This document shows positions 60,943 to 64,000 of a stretch of DNA of 64,000 nucleotides, piece by piece. The notes under the pieces are model-generated. The model searched no databases. It was not told where the DNA came from and was given only the letters and a program-made list of their open reading frames with translations. The stretch is from Endotrypanum monterogeii (Eukaryota > Euglenozoa > Kinetoplastea > Trypanosomatida > Trypanosomatidae): the NCBI GenBank assembly GCA_000333855.2, contig CM007342.1:178598-242597 (forward strand), read 5' to 3'. The position numbers and the translations under genes are program-made. Within the stretch, counting starts at the first letter, position 1. Each line of letters begins with the position of its first letter.

Positions 60943-63900
60943 CTAGGCGCGACGCATTCCCCCATCCCCTTGTACTACACGGACGAGAGTAGGGTCGACG
61001 AAGGTATATATGTAGACTTGCTCGCCATCTTCGGTCCATGAGCCAGCAACAGATCGCTCAAGAAGGTGCCGCAGACGATCACCGTGTATTCTCAGGCAGT
61101 AGCACGAATGCTGATCAGGTGCCAGAGCAGCAGCAGCAGTGGCAGAAGGACTGCTTCGCATGCCCTCGCAGTAAAAATGTGAGTACCCTGCCGCTGTGTC
61201 GAGGAGCGCCTTATCGAAAACAGAGTCCGAGTGAGTTGGCGACAACGCTGGTACTGAGTATTGTGTGTGAGGAGGAAGTTGCAGAACGCGTGTGACACAG
61301 AGCGATGCACGCTGGTCTTCCAAGCCGGCGGTACACCCTGCCGCTGCCGTCTCGGATAAAGCCAGCTCGCTGCCGCCGAGTGCACCTGAAGCAGGAGACA
61401 AGGTGGAGATGTAGAGCGGAATCCAATGCCACGTAAAGCGCGGAAAAGTAGGCCGCTCGGTGGCAGCGCCGGTCTTCGACTCGGATAACTCGACCGGTAA
61501 ACAGCAGAGCAAATACGAAACCAATTGACCTGTCCCCTGGTCAACCCTCATCGAAGCAGCAGTCGCCGTGGCATTCACGTCGAGGCCTGTCCGCGAGTTG
61601 GACGATGCTCGAGTCGGATGACCTTCTCTCGAGGGCTGCTCGCCATTGCAGAGCCACATGGTGCACAGAAGTACTTGCCACGGAAAGAAATCCGAGGAGG
61701 AGCACGCCCGATGGGACCCTGGTGCATCTGGTGACAGTCCTTCAGACTTCATCGTGGCGCTGCGCACTGAGTCCTCGTATTCACAACGCACCCCCTCCGC
61801 CGCAGGTACGCTAAGTGTCAACGTAGACAGGTAGAGTACCTCACGACACGCCCACCTGGACCGCAAGTCTATCTCATTATCTTGATCAGGGAAGACCTTG
61901 GCGCAGCTCGTGTGGCAGATATCACCGAGCAGAAACTGGCAAGTGAGATGAAGCGGCATGGTGAACCTCTCTGCCGATGCTGCTGCTGCTGCTGGGGATG
62001 CCGTGGAGGCCTCACGACCGGCCCACGGCTCCTCCACAGAAGAGAATCTTATCTGGCTGTGAAAGAGCGAAGGCAAGGGCAACGAAAGGTGTGGCTCTTC
62101 ACAACCCCAAAGAAGCAGCCGCAGAGGCAGTCGATGGCCAGGGACGTCGGTGCCAGATGGCAAATGGGAAGACTTGGTGTCGCACTTCAACGAAACTTCG
62201 ATTTCGTGTGTGGCTGAAGCTGGCCAGAGCGATCGCAGCAGCGCAATGTCGCACACGATCATCGACGGCACACAGTCGACCGCGCTCGCTAAGGCTCCTC
62301 CTGTTTCCGTGTTTGGTGTTGTCCCCTGCACTGCTGCGCGATCAGCACTGCAGGGGACGCCTGCCCTAGTACTTGGGAGCCGCCGCCCCAGCTTCGTCCC
62401 AGCAAAGCTGAGAGCACACCTCTCAGACAATGCGAGAGGGGGAGAAACAGATTCATACAAGAGGGCAATGGGGCTGAGTGAAGCGGTGGCCTCGCCTCTC
62501 CAGAACACATCCACCTCAAGTGTGAGTGAAGGTGACGGCGAGGATGCCGTGTCGAGGGTGGATGCCGCCAGTGCTGCACTTGCACCGGTACGGTTATTCA
62601 GCACATCCATCTGCGCTGCCAGAGCGTCCACCCAGGAAATAAAAGAGAGTCGGAGCGCACACGACAGCGTGGCGGAGGCACTCATTAACGAAAACGGGGA
62701 GTGGCCCCGCCGGACCTCCTCAGCCCCGCACCACAAAAAATACCAGGATGTGCCGAGAGCAGGCCCTTCACCATTTGGAGCGACATCGCTAGTCCTCATC
62801 CACCCACATGGACTGACTACGGGGAGTCGCTGCAGCTGCAGTACCGACGCAGTCAGCGTGGGGGCACTACTTGTAGTTGACGATGGGGCAACAGAGCCTT
62901 GCCCAGTGGCATCACCACGCTCCCGAAAGCGACAAAAATCCTTGCTGAGGTCCCGTACAATGACAAATACCCCAGTGGCTAAGTCCGCAACGCCAACAAG
63001 CGATCCGACTGCCAGAACTAAAAACACTGCTCTCTCCTCAGCCATTTCTGAAAACGTACGCACGGGCAAGTGGGCACCGCTCTTCGAGAATGATTGGGCA
63101 CCCGCCTCCCTACTGAGCATCCATCGTGATCTATCTTTTGTCGGCAACGTGACCACCTCCATATGAACGGCATCTGCACCCAGTCCACGGTTTAGCAACG
63201 ACTCGAGAAATTTTTTTTTTAGCGGGGAGGTGATGTCGTCGGCAAAGCCCCAGGAAACAGACCCAAGATGCAAGACCACATTTTCGCAACCAGGTGAGCT
63301 AGGAGAGGGTGCAGTAGGAGCCGAGGAGAACCTAGTACAACTCCACCCAACGACATCACCGCTACGTAGCAAGACGACCGCATCTATCCCTGCGAGACAC
63401 GACAACACCGATGCATTGGCCGATCCTGAAGGCACGAAAGGGGTTGAGGGAGAAACTGTCACAGTAAGGCTCTGCGTGCCGGTCTCATGTGCTCCACCGG
63501 AAACCCAGGCCAACGCGACTGGCACCATCCCGTCGCACACACCGGCCCCAAGTCTTGCTGCAACGACCGGGAGTGTGGGTGTGTGAGACAAAAGATCGAA
63601 CGCAGTGGCTAGGGTGTCAGCGACGCTGAGACTGCGCAGAGAAGCCCAGAAAGCGGAAGGTGAGACGACACGAGTGCAGCTGCCCAGTGAGCATGGACGG
63701 GGATCAGCCAACGCAGCAGCCGCTTCCGACGGCATCGCCGACGCACATGAGATAATAGAACCTCCACTCATTGCAATATCTAAGGCAGCGTTCCTCGTCT
63801 GCCCGGCCATCGCCGCACTGTCACCACCAAAATCCGTTTCGCTGATCACCAGAGAGCTCATCTGAAACTCCAAGATACCCTCCAGCAGCGTACCAGGGGG

Positions 63901-64000
63901 AGGGGCAACTCTACGCGCGGTGGTGTCGCTGGGGTCTGGTGCTGTGGCATACTTGCATACGAGACAGCGGACATCACCGGACGCAGTGTTAGAGCCTGCT
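60943..64000 (-). CDS. Large unrecognised protein, 5' end outside the window
   Basis: The frame is open without a stop from the window edge to a TAG at 60943, giving 1018 visible residues, so the start is missing. An in-frame ATG exists at 63861, but the 46 codons upstream of it also look coding (RCLVCKYA, then GTLLEGILEF), so I treat the gene as truncated by the window. The sequence is rich in Ser, Ala, Leu and Val, with alternating hydrophobic patches (VPVALAWVSGG, VFLVLAVGSLVGVADLATG) but no clear membrane helices. A Cys-x-x-Cys sits at visible residues 12-15. No family is recognised. The antisense strand has a long open frame (62150-63166), which I take as a shadow of this high-GC3 gene. 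The C-terminus ends QGDGGMRRA. Confidence 0.85.
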   Translation of the reverse strand, partial: AGSNTASGDVRCLVCKYATAPDPSDTTARRVAPPPGTLLEGILEFQMSSLVISETDFGGDSAAMAGQTRNAALDIAMSGGSIISCASAMPSEAAAALADPRPCSLGSCTRVVSPSAFWASLRSLSVADTLATAFDLLSHTPTLPVVAARLGAGVCDGMVPVALAWVSGGAHETGTQSLTVTVSPSTPFVPSGSANASVLSCLAGIDAVVLLRSGDVVGWSCTRFSSAPTAPSPSSPGCENVVLHLGSVSWGFADDITSPLKKKFLESLLNRGLGADAVHMEVVTLPTKDRSRWMLSREAGAQSFSKSGAHLPVRTFSEMAEERAVFLVLAVGSLVGVADLATGVFVIVRDLSKDFCRFRERGDATGQGSVAPSSTTSSAPTLTASVLQLQRLPVVSPCGWMRTSDVAPNGEGPALGTSWYFLWCGAEEVRRGHSPFSLMSASATLSCALRLSFISWVDALAAQMDVLNNRTGASAALAASTLDTASSPSPSLTLEVDVFWRGEATASLSPIALLYESVSPPLALSERCALSFAGTKLGRRLPSTRAGVPCSADRAAVQGTTPNTETGGALASAVDCVPSMIVCDIALLRSLWPASATHEIEVSLKCDTKSSHLPSGTDVPGHRLPLRLLLWGCEEPHLSLPLPSLFHSQIRFSSVEEPWAGREASTASPAAAAASAERFTMPLHLTCQFLLGDICHTSCAKVFPDQDNEIDLRSRWACREVLYLSTLTLSVPAAEGVRCEYEDSVRSATMKSEGLSPDAPGSHRACSSSDFFPWQVLLCTMWLCNGEQPSREGHPTRASSNSRTGLDVNATATAASMRVDQGTGQLVSYLLCCLPVELSESKTGAATERPTFPRFTWHWIPLYISTLSPASGALGGSELALSETAAAGCTAGLEDQRASLCVTRVLQLPPHTQYSVPALSPTHSDSVFDKALLDTAAGYSHFYCEGMRSSPSATAAAALAPDQHSCYCLRIHGDRLRHLLERSVAGSWTEDGEQVYIYTFVDPTLVRVVQGDGGMRRA

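Noticed and set aside
62150..63166. 338-codon plus-strand open frame
   Set aside because: It lies wholly antisense to the large unrecognised gene, opposes the transcription direction of all other genes, and shows only Ser/Arg/Thr-rich sequence. High GC at third positions commonly leaves the opposite strand open.
1..64000. tRNA, rRNA, snoRNA or spliced-leader RNA genes
   Set aside because: I looked for tRNA B-box-like motifs and obvious RNA gene structure on both strands and found none outside coding regions. A tRNAscan or Infernal run would be decisive.

Overview
This looks like nuclear DNA of a trypanosomatid, most probably a Leishmania or close Leishmaniinae relative. All 19 protein genes I accept lie on the minus strand, have no introns, and are separated by 0.6-2.6 kb of AT/purine-rich DNA. 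Several carry a polypyrimidine tract followed by a first AG just upstream of the ATG, as expected for spliced-leader trans-splicing of a polycistronic transcript running from high to low coordinates. The pairing of a long GSK3-like kinase, ribosomal protein uS19/S15, proteasome Rpt1 and Rpt5 and an FHA-parvulin recalls Leishmania chromosome 22; that is from memory and unchecked.

Layout, in transcription order (right to left): a large unrecognised protein cut by the right edge (60943-64000); proteasome ATPase Rpt5; a Rad6-type E2 ubiquitin-conjugating enzyme; a NAT9-like acetyltransferase; a PWWP-TrmO fusion; RER1; proteasome ATPase Rpt1; an N-terminal-motor kinesin; a large PPR-like, probably mitochondrial protein; an FHA-parvulin; a TBC Rab-GAP with three near-identical 103-residue repeats; a protein that looks like a RAD51/XRCC2-type RecA fold without a Walker A; an Iws1/TFIIS N-domain protein; a GSK3-like kinase; a mitochondrial dynamin/sarcalumenin-like GTPase; an Arc1p/EMAPII-like tRNA-binding protein; 40S protein S15 (uS19); the NatC catalytic subunit Naa30; and a large coiled-coil protein.

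The genes are mostly housekeeping: protein turnover (Rpt1, Rpt5, E2), translation and tRNA biology (S15, tRNA-binding cofactor, TrmO fusion), N-terminal acetylation (Naa30, NAT9), transcription elongation (Iws1/TFIIS) and trafficking (RER1, TBC). They share a transcription unit but do not form one pathway. Between genes there are dinucleotide microsatellites (TA, CA/TG) in nearly every spacer, homopolymer runs, one assembly gap (47778-48023), a perfect 36-bp palindrome and several smaller hairpins. I found no tRNA, rRNA, CRISPR array or intact transposon.

The best candidates for something new are the Walker A-less RecA-like protein, the PWWP-TrmO fusion, the FHA-parvulin with replaced catalytic residues, and the 36-bp palindrome. 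Start codons were set to the first ATG in frame; several longer frames begin only with TTG or GTG and were trimmed.
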